From: Gymnorhina tibicen
Lineage: Eukaryota > Chordata > Aves > Passeriformes > Artamidae
Length of the DNA stretch: 64,000 nucleotides
Assembly: GCA_013399875.1 (NCBI GenBank)
Contig: VXAZ01010513.1
Span: 361,216 to 425,215, forward strand
Reading direction: 5' to 3'
Position numbers and translations under genes: made by a program
Notes under the pieces: model-generated
Databases searched by the model: none
Told to the model about the DNA's origin: nothing
The model's input: the letters and a program-made list of their open reading frames with translations, nothing else
Shown here: piece by piece, positions 47,726-60,300 of the stretch
Layout of the letters: each line of letters begins with the position of its first letter
Position numbering within the stretch: position 1 is the stretch's first letter

Positions 47726-50700
47726 ATAATCATTTTAAATGTGAGGCACTGCATGAACCAGGCACATAGCAGACTTCAGTCACTTCTGAATTCCTGGCCC
47801 TCCCCTAGGATTGGTTTTTCATCTGGCATAGCCAGGATTTTCTCAAAGGCTACTAAACCTTTTCCACCTACAGCCTGAGCAACTGGAGCATGGAGGGGAG
47901 GATTAATCTCAAGCAATGAGACTTCATGTCATTGACTGTTTGTTTGGTTTTTTTTTCAATTAAGATGACAGAGTTATGTGTGTAGGAACTGGAAATCCTG
48001 GGAGTATATCCATTTCAACACACTGTTGGAAGGGTTTTCTCTGCTTGTGGACAGACTATAGCAACATGAGGATAATCCCTTTCTGTCTTCACTCCCTTCT
48101 TTCCCTGTCCCAAGCTGGCAGGAGTGACCGGAAAAAACTATCCACAGTCTTTCTCAAAATTTCCCTTACCTGGCTTTGTCTTTCCTTCTTCCTTCTCATC
48201 TTGCCATCTCAGATATCTATGAAAAGGTAAAAAAAGCTTATTTAATCTGAAGTTCAAAGCAAACTAGCTGTGCTATCACCTTGCACATATTCTTATCTTC
48301 TCTGGCAGCGTGGGAGTACTTATTTACTCACTGTGAATGTTGCAGTGATTTGTATGTCTACTTTTAAAAATAAAGCAAATCAAAGCATTAATAATATACC
48401 ACCAAGCAGCATTCCTTTTTGTAAAGCTGCATCCATACCCCAATGTTACATGAGTAGCAGATTCTGAAGATATGAACTTCAATACGAGACTAAAAAACAA
48501 TGTCAGTTTTCAGCTCTAACAACCCTTGACATTACCTGTTTAAAGGTGCATATATGTTGTTTCTGCACTGTTATTCTGAAAGACAGATTAATTCAATAAA
48601 AGTTAGCAGAATATGTTTTTTTTCCTGTGTGCAACACTTTTTACAAATAATGTTCTCCAAAAGACAGGTAAAGTTTAAAAGTTTTCCTTTTCTGTGGATG
48701 AATCATTTGGTCATTTGGATAGACTGAACTAATAGGAATTCCAGTAGCCTGAGCCCTGTATACCAGAGAAAATGACAGCAGTGCATAACAAGAAGGAGTG
48801 TATCATGTGTGTGCATCCCTCCTTTCACACATCCAGTTCTGGCATATTAATACTAGACAGGAGGGAAAAATTCTAGACGAGGAACTATTCATCCCATTGT
48901 CTCTGTGGCTGTGGAGGTAATTGTGATGAAATGTGCTAGAATATTTTTCAAGTTTTCTGTAAGCACTTTGGCCCTACACTTTTTAATTGAATCTTTAGCA
49001 TTTTATTAAAGTGTACAATGTTTTCCCAGGGTGTACTGGAGGAAAAATGGAAAAACTAAGTACATTTTCCATAATTTATGCCATTGACTCTGCAAACATA
49101 ATATGTAGAGCAGAACTTTGGCAGGTGTTAATCAGTATATTTTCCTTCACACCAGTAGAGATGCTTCAGTTTATACCAGCTGAGAATCTGGCTCTGTATA
49201 TTAAATAAAAAAGTGGATCTGGCTTCCTGATCTTTTGTAGTAGACTCACAAAACTGTTCATTATTGAGCTGTGGGCTTGAAAAGCAATCTCACTTTTCAG
49301 TATTGGCAGCAGGCTGGAGAAATGGGAACATGGTGTGCTGAGCTCCTGGGTAGAAGAAATATTTTCTTCCAAACCATAACAACCTTTTTGGCTATCTGAA
49401 GAAATATGTTCAAACTTCCTTGCCAAGCAAAGGTGGGATACTAGCCAGTTACTACATGAAGGCTTTGAAGATGGAGGGAATAATAAAAGGGGGAAAAAAA
49501 TACAGAGGAAAATCTTCTTGGTCCCAGATGGGTAGCTAAGGTGTAACCATTCTTCTCTCTGTTTTGGGATCAGAAGCACAAATTGGCCTGATACATGAAA
49601 ATCAATAATTTTTTTCTGAGTTCCTTGTCTCAGATGTTGTGTCTGGTTTTTACATGACTGCAAGGTTTTAAAATAGGTCCAGTTAGTTTCCAAGAGTGCC
49701 CTCAGGTGTTGTTTCTGATCTGTTAAGTGGTTCTGGGCCAAGCTCTTTGAAAGATCATGCACACTGCAATTTGCTATATTTGCAAACTGTAATTTGCACA
49801 CTATAATGTGATTTACTATAGGTAAATCAACCGAAACCCTGCCTGATATTCCTGGCTGAATGTGGAGAAGAGGCAAGACACAATTTTGGGGAAGAAATCA
49901 GAGATTCTGTGGGAAAATAGGAACACTGTTTTGGCAGAAATGATACAGATGCACATGTGTATTAGTAACAGAGATTGTAATTTTCAAACAATTGCTTTCA
50001 GGAAAAAAAGTAGTGAAAACTTAGGTAGAAGTTGGAGGAAAGTTGGGAAGCGATAGAAATATATGCACACTATTTATTTTTTCTAATCCTTAGACAAGCT
50101 TCTTTTAATCAAGACAATTACTCAGGATAAGCTCAGAGGAGCACTGGTTCTTATGCATTGAAACATGAACCAAGGTTCTCATAATGTGAAGCTCCTGTGA
50201 GATCTTAAGGTCACAAAAAGTGAGCTTTATATAACAAACTTGGGGGGAAAGGATGTAAAAGCTTGATTGGTTTGAATGTCAAAGTCTGGTGTCCACTGAC
50301 TGTGCTTAGATGTTGCAATTGCTTGTTTTGGAAGGAATGTACTTTTGAGTATACTGAGCACACTACTTTAAAGATTAGATCTCTCTTTAATAAGTAATAT
50401 TTTGTTACCCCAGAATTTTATTATATCAGACTGATCTTTAAATTACGTTTTCTGTTATTAGAGTTTGACCTAAACTCCTAAATAGGTCTATTATGTCCAG
50501 TGACCTCGTTCTTATCAGATTTTACAGGTCAGTGGTGAATTAAGCAGCTGGCTTCCTGCTAATTAATCCTATTTAGTTAAAGAACTGGTAGACTGAATTA
50601 TCTTATCTCTGTTAAAAGGAAGTTTTTACAGGATTGGCCAGATTACTGTTATGAATGAAAACCCTTTGCAACTCTGACACACAGTACACGAGCAGAAAGG

Positions 50701-50750
50701 TAGAAAAGCAAAAAAAGAGAACAACACACAAATGCCGTCTTTTTCTTCAG
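47726..50750. other. Non-coding stretch with a long ATG-less frame
   Basis: The minus strand at 49166-49876 is open for 236 codons, the longest in the window, but no ATG occurs until near residue 208. The protein matches nothing I know. The remainder is AT-rich. A cluster of GATA motifs lies at 50511-50608. Confidence 0.4.
50511..50608. promoter_or_regulatory. Cluster of GATA and homeobox-like motifs
   Basis: CTTATCAG (50511-50518) is a strong GATA site in reverse. TTATCTTATCT (50598-50608) gives two more in tandem. Between them are TAATTAATCC, which joins a homeobox core to an OTX-type TAATCC, and a CAGCTG E-box. Such clustering is seen in enhancers, but only conservation could show whether this is one. 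Confidence 0.2.
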
Positions 50751-50824
50751 GGTTTCCCTGTGACATGAATGATCAGAATTATTCCAGCACCCAGATGGCT
50801 TTGAAATTACACAGTCCCTGCAAG
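50751..50824 (+). other. Exon-like segment of 74 bases
   Basis: The segment is preceded by a pyrimidine-rich acceptor (CCGTCTTTTTCTTCAG, 50735-50750) and followed by the donor CAAGGTGAGT (50821-50830), close to consensus. One of its three frames is open throughout (two bases plus 24 codons, beginning FPCDMNDQNYSS); the other two hit stops early. The peptide is not recognised. It could be an exon of a long non-coding RNA, a rapidly evolving coding exon, or a chance pair of splice-like sites. Confidence 0.3.
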
Positions 50825-53800
50825 GTGAGTCCAGGTGTCTTGTCAGAAACCCAAGTCTCCAGCTGGTGTGACTGTAGAGGGGAGAGGCAGACAAAGCCAG
50901 TGGTATATTTCTGTACACAGTCCTTGTATCACTCCACAATAGCAGCGTCCTGGCAGAATTGAAACCCACTGTGTGGCAGGAAGCCTCTATCAAAATGTCT
51001 GACACTGAGATTGCACAGCTTGCTATAACTGTGAGGCCCCAGAGGGGCCTTTTTTATGTGAAGTTTTGAAATCAATGGGCTACATTAAATAAAATGGAAG
51101 GTGAGCCCTTGTGGAAAATACATGCGAGTACAAAAAGGGTAGGGCATTCAATAACTACACACCGGACAGCAGAAATGTATTTGGTGGTTCCAGTCCACGT
51201 TGGGTGAGCTGTAATGCACCAACAGGTTTACAGCTGCTTCCCTTTTATTGTTTTTTCCCTTCTCTTTTTGCCTTCAACTGCTCACCACCATTATGCCTTT
51301 CATGCCTTGTTGTTTGGTCTAGAGTGAAGTGGATGAAATGTGTGACAGGCAGGGTTCACCCTGCCCACGGGCATATCTTGGGAGGGGGGCAGAGAGGGAG
51401 AGGAAGAAGGAGAAGGAGGTGTTTATAAATGACATTATTTTTACTGATCTTGACGTATCACATGGAATTTCCGGAACTAAGTCTATGAAAAGTACATATT
51501 TAATAGGACAGCAGTTGGCACGGGGGAACAAGATTAGCTGTTCTGGGGACTGCTGAACAATGGATGTATTTTTGCCCGAGCTGCCTGGAATAACCCACCT
51601 GTGCAGATCCTGTGTCACCCATCCAGAGGGCTTTACTGCCCCGAGCTGCCAGTGCCCTGGCATCAGCAGCATCTGCACACACCAGCTGCGGTACCGGGCT
51701 TTGAACAAAGGTTGGGCACATGCCACTCCCAGAATGCTGGCAGGAACAAGCAGGGGCTGTAAAAATGTGTGTTCACTTTGGTCAGGATGAGGAGGATCAG
51801 GGTTGAGGGAAGCCCATAAAAACTAAGTAACTAGAAGTCAAATAATCCAGGCAGAAAGATTATTAAATCCTGGGTCCTCTCCTAGGGGCACTGAGGTGTT
51901 GTCCTCTCTTGGATACTAACAACAAACACAAACACTTGTGGTTTGTGCCACTCCTTAGGATTAGAATCAGAATACTAAATCCTTGGTGGATATTTCAGAT
52001 GGAACAGGGCAACACTTGACAGATGTTTAATGGTGACTGCTGCACTTGTATTATTCAGGGTGAGTAGGAAGTTTAGTTTTAATAATTTGGACATCTCAGG
52101 CACCAAAAGAAGATGTATGTTGGCTAGCAAGAAGCTAAGAAGGGACAATTATTAAATAAAAAGGGCTAATTTAGGACTTCAGCTTGACTAAAAGCTGTTT
52201 TTAGTAGCTCATTTCTCCTTTAAAGGACCACTGCCGGGTAAAGAGTGACCATGGTGTCCAAGCACATCAGGCCCAGGCCTTAGTTAGGCATAACTAAAAA
52301 CAAAAGATGATGAGGAGCTCTTTACCCGGGTTGTCAGCAGGCTGACCTTAATGTAGCAAGTCTTTTAATGTTAAGAAAAGGTACCGACATCTGAATGCAA
52401 AATGATACATTAAATTACACGTTTTGTGATGAATTGCTAATGTATTCTAATGTTCAAAACTAGTGTAAAGAGCCTCTTTTCAACAACACAAGAGATACGT
52501 GAAGTAAATCTCTTCTGCACTAAATTTGTGTTGAAAGACTGTAGAAAGTTCCATTTCTTTATACAGGAATAAAAACACATACACCAGAAAAAGAGATGAT
52601 GAATAAGAGCGACATAGAATACATGAAAATCTTTGGCTGCTGGGTGACTGTCCTTTGTCTGCGCTGCCACAGTCTGAGGACTACAAACATTTTCCTCATT
52701 AGTGTGTACAGAAAGTTTATGAACTGCACTTAAATGTAGGGCATCTGTGCAGCAGTAAAATGAAGGAATTCAAAAACGCTCTCACTTAAAAAATGAATTT
52801 TTGCAAAAATAAATAAACCAACAGGAAATCAGATTCTTGAAATTTCACCAGCACCTTTTCTGGGTGGCTGGAGTCAGTCACTTTTGCCTTTGAGGACCAC
52901 ATGTTCGCTGTGCTACACTGTATGATACAGCCTAACACGTGCACAGTACAATTAATTTTAGCTAAGCTGAGCTAAGTATACCCAAGTACACTACTGGCTT
53001 TCATCACGTGCAGTTAAAGCACTGACCTATTCAGTTCTAAAATGAGTGCCTGGGTGTTTTTTCATGCTCCTATATCCTAAGCTGATCTGTGAAAACCAAA
53101 GGAGTCTGTACTGCGTGGCTCCCTACCACACAGACTTACTGAACAGTCTATTCTGGAACTCATGTACTTCCAAGTGACACATAAACCTCTAAGCCTTAAA
53201 CCAACTGACTGCACATTTACTGGCATGGTTATTTTTAATTCTCCGCCTCATTTTGCACACCAGCAATAATCTCATGCCTGGCAAATTGGGATGATCTGGC
53301 TTAAAAGTTCAGCTGCAGCCATGTTAAAAAGACCAGAGGAAATGGATAGCTCATCTCTGGAAAATGCAGCCCTTTGGAGTAACGCCAGAACTCCTTAAAA
53401 ACAAATCAGCTCAGGATTGCAGTTTATGAGAGGCAAAATGGCGAAATCATTTCTAGGCTGTTCTTTTGTCCCGCTGCTTCCACGCTGTCGTTAGCAGAGA
53501 GCAGTTTTGCTCATCCCTAGTTTTGTGCATTCACCAGGCGTGGTGTTTCGAAGGGCATGTGATAATTCTGTGCCCTTAGTACACGAGCACGTAAACAATC
53601 AGAGGCAACTACTGTTAAGTAGAGTAGCTGCTGGAAGTGCTGCGAGAAGCCTCCTGGCACTTCCATCCCAGTCCCCGGCACGCCGCCCATGGGAGAGAAA
53701 ACGTAGGAGGAGGCAGTCAGAGATGAAAGCTGGCGGAGCAGTTGCAGCTGCTGTCAAAGCAGAAATGGCACTGGTATTTTCCTCAGTTAGATCTGGGTTT

Positions 53801-56800
53801 CCTCTGCTCCTGGCGACCACCTCTTTGATCAGCCCATTCTCCTAAGCCTCAGGGTTTCTTCCTCCATCTGCCTGCTCACCTGCTCTGCTGCCTGCTTTGG
53901 GCTTCTGCCTGACTTGTCATGAGGTCAGCAGAGATGCCCAAAGGGGGTGCCTGTGCCCCCGCCTCTTCACAGGACTGGCACAGAATGACATGGGGCTTGT
54001 TTGGTCTCTGGGCACAAGTGTGGTTAGTAATTAAACGCTGAGCTTCTGTAAGAGTGAAATTTAGGTGTGGACGGCGGTGATGAAAAGCTGCACACTTTGA
54101 TTAATAGAAACACCAAGTCACTTCGCCTGCAGGGTATCAGCTGCTTTTAAGATGTTACTGGTTTACTTATAAAGATGATGTGATCTAAGACAGATGCTGG
54201 AAGGATGTGTGCAACACCAGCGTTTATTGGGCATCTGCTGCTTAACAGCAATCAAGGTGCAATTGTTCAGAGCAGCAAAGAGGTGTAAATTATGCGGTGC
54301 ATATTAACATCATAGATAAAAATGTATTACCTGCCTCAAGTGGGCACACAGTGTGATGTAATCAGCAGAAAAGGAATAATGCACCTCTGCTTCCTTGCTG
54401 CAGATTACCGTGTTGGATAGCTGGCAGAGAAATACTGATCACAGGAAGCTTTTTCATAAGAAGTTGCCTCATCAGTGGGCTTGCCAGAGCTGCAAGAGTC
54501 CTAGCAAAACAATGTCCTGGGATTGCTGGGAAGAGACTGACGGGGAATCAACCCTCTTGCATAGAGAAATTCCGTGCACCACCTCAAGAAATAATCTAGG
54601 GTTGCTTGCGGGGCCTTCTGTGTAAAAGCACAGATTTTCTCTTCATAAAATTCTCTGTATGTAGAGCCAAAATCCTTCCCCTATTACTCTAGTAGGAATC
54701 ATAGCAACATTTGGCATGTGGAATAGAAATCTTTTTCTGAAGCTCTGCATTAGTACAACGAGTCTCCAGGGCAAAGCAATATTTGGAATTCAGTGGCAAA
54801 TGAAACAAATATTATGCTGATAAATAAGAACCTCTGGGGGTTAATTTTGAAAACAAAGACTATTCTTCAGCAGAGGAACAAAAAATAGACTTATAATATT
54901 CCCACGCCACTCACTCTGGTTTCATTTACCAGATCACCTCGCAGGACTGTAACACTTGACAGCACTTTCAGATGCATGGTGGTACAATCACAAGAAATTC
55001 TTCAGTGTCAGGGAAAAAGAATTGAGGAGGAGCCTGGACAGCAAGGGAGCTGAGGCTGTTGCTCAGGATAAGATTAGGTTTGGATACGAGTAGGAGGCAA
55101 GCTCAATGCTCTATTTCAAAAAGATGAAATTTCACAAACTGTTCTCTGCATTTTGGCTCAGATAAGCTTAGAGGATTTTCACTGTGATGGGGAACATTTA
55201 AACATCAGGGCTGGAAAGCAAGTTTCCATTCCCAGTTCAGTGCCTTTTTACAATCCCAGTGGTGGGTTGAGGCTACATGCTGTGATGACTCCTCCTAACT
55301 CCTTAGCAGAGCCCACCTGAAGGTTTGCATGTCCAAGGAACCTGTCCAGAAACAAGTGAGAGCTAAAAGGACCATGTAGTGCTGCGACTAAGAGAGTTCT
55401 TGCACTTGGACTTCTAGTCTCTGCCCTTTTATCCTTGTGAGGGCTTCACAGTAAAAAAAAGAACATAAATGTGACAGTCACCCTTATTTTGGTGTTAATG
55501 TTATTTGTGCCGTACTATTTTTATCTACGCACAAAGCCAGCTTACAGTTCAGAGCTCAGCTGGGCTATTGCTGAGCTCAGCAGGACTGAGGAGCTGAATC
55601 TGCTGCTCTGAAGAAGAGGCTGCTCCTGCCTCTTGGGAAGGAGGCAGCAGCTGATCTCCAAACTCAGCGGGAGCTGGACGTGGGAGCTGGTCTGGTCATT
55701 TCCCAGTCAGGGAAAGACTCTTGGTTCCTAGGTCTTGCTGCTTTCTGAGATCTTCAAAAGCAGTGAGACCCATGTCTCAGTGGCACAGCTCAGTGAAGAC
55801 TTCTGTGCTCTGGCAACTGCTCCTCAGGAAAGCAACAACTCTCCCATCTGCGCAGCAAGAGTTTGTAGTTCTCTCTGAGCTAAAACTGGCTTGCAGCTGC
55901 TGCTGTGCAGCGACCCATCCCTCCCAGCAGTAAATAGTGCTGGCAACGCTCTGGTGGTTCTCAGGAAGGGCTGGAGCCCCAGGGTTCTTGGCTTGCATTG
56001 CGCAAAGACTAGTGGTAACTTGCAGCTGTGGTAGGTGATGGCCCTTGATGCAGCTCATTCCATTTGGGATCCTGCAGGGTCTCAGCAAGAGAACTGGCAG
56101 CACAGATTGGAGCCTTCTCCTCATCAGAGGTGCCTTGCTGCCCTTCTGCTGAGGTGGTGGTAGGGCATACTGCTACACAATAAGTTGCCTAAGGTACCGA
56201 TCTGTATAATTTTCACATTCCTGGAGGAAAAATCCTTCATGGGAAAAAACACCCTTTTTTTTTTTTGGCACCCATGACATGATTTCCTTTCTAATTAGGA
56301 AAAAAAATTGGTTGTTCTGTTTGGTTGGGTTTTTTTTTTTAATACCCTGCTTATCTTTTGAAATGTACTTGATAAATTGCCTAGTTCATTTTTTATCCAT
56401 ACTCTGACTAAACACTCTTCTCTGTCATCATTTTGCTCTTTGAACCTAGCATACCAAGTGCATGGTATGGAGAAGCAGGGTTTCCTCTGAAAGAAAAGGA
56501 GACCAATGGAAGAAAAAAGAAGTGTTTTAGGTGGGTGCTGTGGCAAAGTACACCACTGTATGCTTGTTTGTGATAGCAGTGCAATTTCAAACCAGGTTCT
56601 TGCTCCAACTGTCATCATTAGCATGTAGAGAGCTGAGAACCTTTGGTGGTGGGGAAGGAAGAAAGGATTAAGAGATATAAAAAAAAAGAAGAGAAAAGGG
56701 ACAAATTTGCATGTTTATTTGTCGCAGTTAAGATGGGCACTGACATACAAACAAACAAACGCACACACCAACAGCTCCAAGAAAAGAAAAGAAAGAAAGA

Positions 56801-57278
56801 TCCTCTTTATTTCTACACAGCTACTCTTATACAGTTTCTTAGGATTCGCATTGCATATTCATTGGCTATTAGCTTGTCTACAAAGCTATGTTATCGCCTA
56901 TAACTAACACACATTCTTGTTACTTATCAGCCAGTGTCCTCCCTTCTGCAGGTGCTAATTCCTTTTCTGTTGTTTTTGCTTCTTGCTTCTGTTAATGTTG
57001 CTGTTCTCAGGGATACAAACTGATTGTGTCAAGGTTGAAGTCTGTGAGACTTTCAGACCAGCTGTCGGTTCCCACATCTATTAAGAATGGATGCCTACTG
57101 AGATCTTGCAATTCTGGAAAAGCCAAGGCAACACCAGGATTCAGGTACAATAGCAGTGCTCACTGGCCCAGCATGGTGGCATTCCATGGGCACCAGGCAA
57201 AGTTATTCCCTGCTAAGATGTCTGACACAAGCTGTGATTTCCCAGTGGTAGCAGAGGGGGCATGCTACCTTCAGCAGA
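50825..57278. other. Non-coding stretch, no gene seen
   Basis: No recognisable exon or transposon. A GC-richer patch at 53620-53830 and a hairpin at 55552-55578 stand out slightly. T-runs lie at 56256-56267 and 56330-56340. Open frames of 112 to 135 codons have no familiar motif. Confidence 0.5.
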
Positions 57279-57302
57279 CTTGGGTGAGATGTCTCACCCA
57301 AG
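57279..57302. repeat. 24-base near-perfect palindrome
   Basis: CTTGGGTGAGA (57279-57289) and TCTCACCCAAG (57292-57302) are exact reverse complements separated by two bases. The small spacer makes it cruciform-prone rather than a typical RNA hairpin. It does not match a restriction-type or tRNA feature. Confidence 0.6.
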
Positions 57303-60300
57303 CCGTGTGGGATGACAACCAAAGAATTCTTATTGTGACTCTGTGCAGGTATTTGTCAGAATTGCTTCAACAGGCGGTTTTAAACAGAAGGAGCATCAAA
57401 TCTGGAATTATATCTCACTTTTTTATAGTTGCTAAGAATAGTGTTCTAGGAATGTACATGTCATTTCAGTGTACAGCAAATTTCAACGCAAACACTCCCA
57501 TTCTATGCAAACCTGACCTCTGACTAGGAACATAACACACATTTTTAACAGTGAGGTTAATTGGGTAGTAAAACACATTTTCGGTAGTAATCCGGTTAAT
57601 TTCCAGCATTTATAGACTGTAATCAAGACTGAAGGGTGCCCTGACTCCATCAGGAGTCATAGTCCTGGCAGTGAAAGCACTTGGTAAGGCAGCATTTGTT
57701 TTGTAGTAGGTGAAACCACATTATGGCTTTGACTTCGTGAAACCAATTCTGTCTGAATGAACAGTAACCCAATTTCTGTTAGTTCACATTGTGTATTTTC
57801 ACTCTGCAGTTTGCTGTTCCAAAAGCAGAACAGCTTGTTTAAATCTGAAATGATGAGTTTCTCCATCTCCCCTGGATAAAAGGCAGAATGCTGAAATCCA
57901 CTGGAGTATTCCCACGTGAGCTTAATGCATTGTAGGGTAAACAAAACATGAAAAAGTGAAATCGGCATAAAATCCTATCAGTCAGAAGTAACTGGGATTG
58001 CATGAATGCATGAGTCATGAAACATTGCAGGGGTGTCTTTCCTACAGGGGTAGAAATATTAAAGCTTTAAACTCTCCTACATACCAAAGAAAAATGTGGC
58101 CTCTTAAAAAAGAATAGTAGAAAAAAAGTCTTATTCTTGACTTCCATATGACTAAGAGTATCTGAGATCTTGTGGAGTTCATTTTTATCGCATTTTGGTC
58201 CCAAGGGCCAATAGGGGCAAAATCACAACAATATCTGAGTGTAAAACATAACTGAACCTGAGAGCATGGCTATTTTTACGGAGGTGACCTAGAGAAAAAG
58301 GGTTTACCAGGACTGCACCATCCTGTGCTTTGCAGGGTGGGACGGCTGCCAGCCTGACATGGAGGAGGTGAGAGGGTTGCCATCTCCTGTGTCTGTTTCA
58401 GCCCCAGCTCTGAGAAATCCTGCTTGAGAGCAAATGCTGATGGGTTTGTTTAATATAAGGTACTGCAATGTGCTTGTGTATTTAGGCTATGAACTTTCTA
58501 GATGAGGAAGGAATAAGTCTTTCGATAGAAGAACCTTTTGGCTTGGCCAGTGGCCGTTGCAGCAATACACACCTTGAATAGTACTATTTCATTTAACACT
58601 CTCTCAGCAGCATTGCAAAAAGCCACTGGCAGGCTCATCAGAAAATTCTGATAATTTGGCCTTCTTTAAACTGCACCTTTTCAAAACATCACAGTATTTA
58701 GTCCAAACATTGACTTTTTTCCCAGGATGAGTAAAACATCTTTCCAGTAAAATCTGGCAGAAGGAAAATAAAACTAATAAAACAGTAGTACTTTTAAAGC
58801 ACAAAGATTTCTTTTATTTATCTTTGAAGATCATTTTCTAGTATCTCTGATTTTCATTTTATTCAAAGAACCTTAGTGTTGACTACTTCAGAAGTCGATG
58901 ATAATTCCAGTACTAATTCCTAGTATTGATTATTCCTTCACAAAATGTCAAACACGGAAATAAATTTTGGAAATAAATCAGTGTGAACTACAGAATATCA
59001 AGGTATCATACTGCTTTGTGCATGCATGTAAGAGAAAGACAAAGCCTTTGGAAAAAAAATTTAAATCAGATTCGAATACTTTTGTGAGAAAAAAATTAAA
59101 ACAAGAAAACCCCAACAAAACTAGACTTTGAGTTCTGCTTCCACACCCATGCTCAAACTTTGCCCAGACTAGTTCTGAGGAAAGATATGAATCAAACAAA
59201 ATTTGGAAAGGATTGCAAGTGTGTCTGGTATAGACAAGGTCTTCAGATTTTATTTTGAAGGTACTTTATTCTGGACTATTGTCAATAGCAGTACTAGTCA
59301 TTTTGGTACTCAAAGTTATTTCTGGCAAGTCTCCATTTACTGTTTTCATGAAAATAATTTTTGGATTGTGTATGTGTGGTACAAGGGTGCTGGGCTCTGT
59401 TCGGATCTGATGACTTTGTGTTAATTCCCAGCATTTCCCATTCAAGTCAAGTTCTCTGAACTTTTGTCCTGTTGGCTGATGCCTCCTTGAGCTCTCCCAA
59501 ATCTCTGGTGTGGGGCAGCAAGCGGCAGAGAAGAGCCATAACACGCTCAGCACTCCGGTGGGTCGCCAGCCACACAGTGGGGGGAGCAGGATGGAGCCGG
59601 CATCTGCCCGCAGCACCTGCCAGCAGCTGCATTTGGGGTGACAGGAGGGAGGGAAAAGGGTACAGCAGCCTGCATTCTCCAGAAATTTTGTATCTGGAGC
59701 TGAGCTGATACGTTCATGTGCTATCTGGGTGGAGAACAACTACGAATATTCTTCAGTCATATAGCTGCTGCTTCCAGCAAGATAATTGTGTAGCAACACA
59801 GTGAATAACACAAAGAAGTTTTCCGGTGATTGCTGCCCAGCACTGTCTTTCCATCTCAACAATCAGAGAACAAAAAATTAGGTCAAGATCTCATTTTTAA
59901 TGTCTGAGTTGCCGTTGGCCTCTGTATGAGATAGGCCAAGCCAGCCGTGCTAAGGCACTTTTGAGCAGAGACGGAAAGAGCCGCTGTGCCAGGCCTGGGT
60001 GGGAAGCTGCCGGGCGGCTGTATCCCTGTGCAACCGCCAGCATTCCCACTGCAGCCAGGGCTGCCGAGGGGCCCCAGAGCTCCCCTTGCACAGCCTGTTC
60101 ATCCGCACTTGACACACTGCACATTCAGCCACCTGGAAATTGTGGCTCGATGTCCATCTCGCTACAGACTATTGCTTTTTTATTATACTGAACATCTTCT
60201 TGCATTTTTAACATTGCAAAAGGAGGTAGGGAAAATCATCATGATGGTACTGGCTGTTTGTCTTCCCAATGTGAATAACTGCTCTTAATAGAATGATTAG

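Noticed and set aside
53507..53845. Ala/Arg-rich 112-codon frame near a modest GC rise
   Set aside because: It has no ATG at its start, the GC rise is small with few CpGs, and there are no clear promoter or splice signals.
55552..55578. Nine-base hairpin GAGCTCAGC/GCTGAGCTC
   Set aside because: About two nine-base palindromes with short loops are expected by chance in this window. There is no further support.
57026..57523. 165-codon plus-strand frame
   Set aside because: It begins at GTG, not ATG, and has no recognisable domain. The 24-base palindrome within it is better described as a DNA feature.
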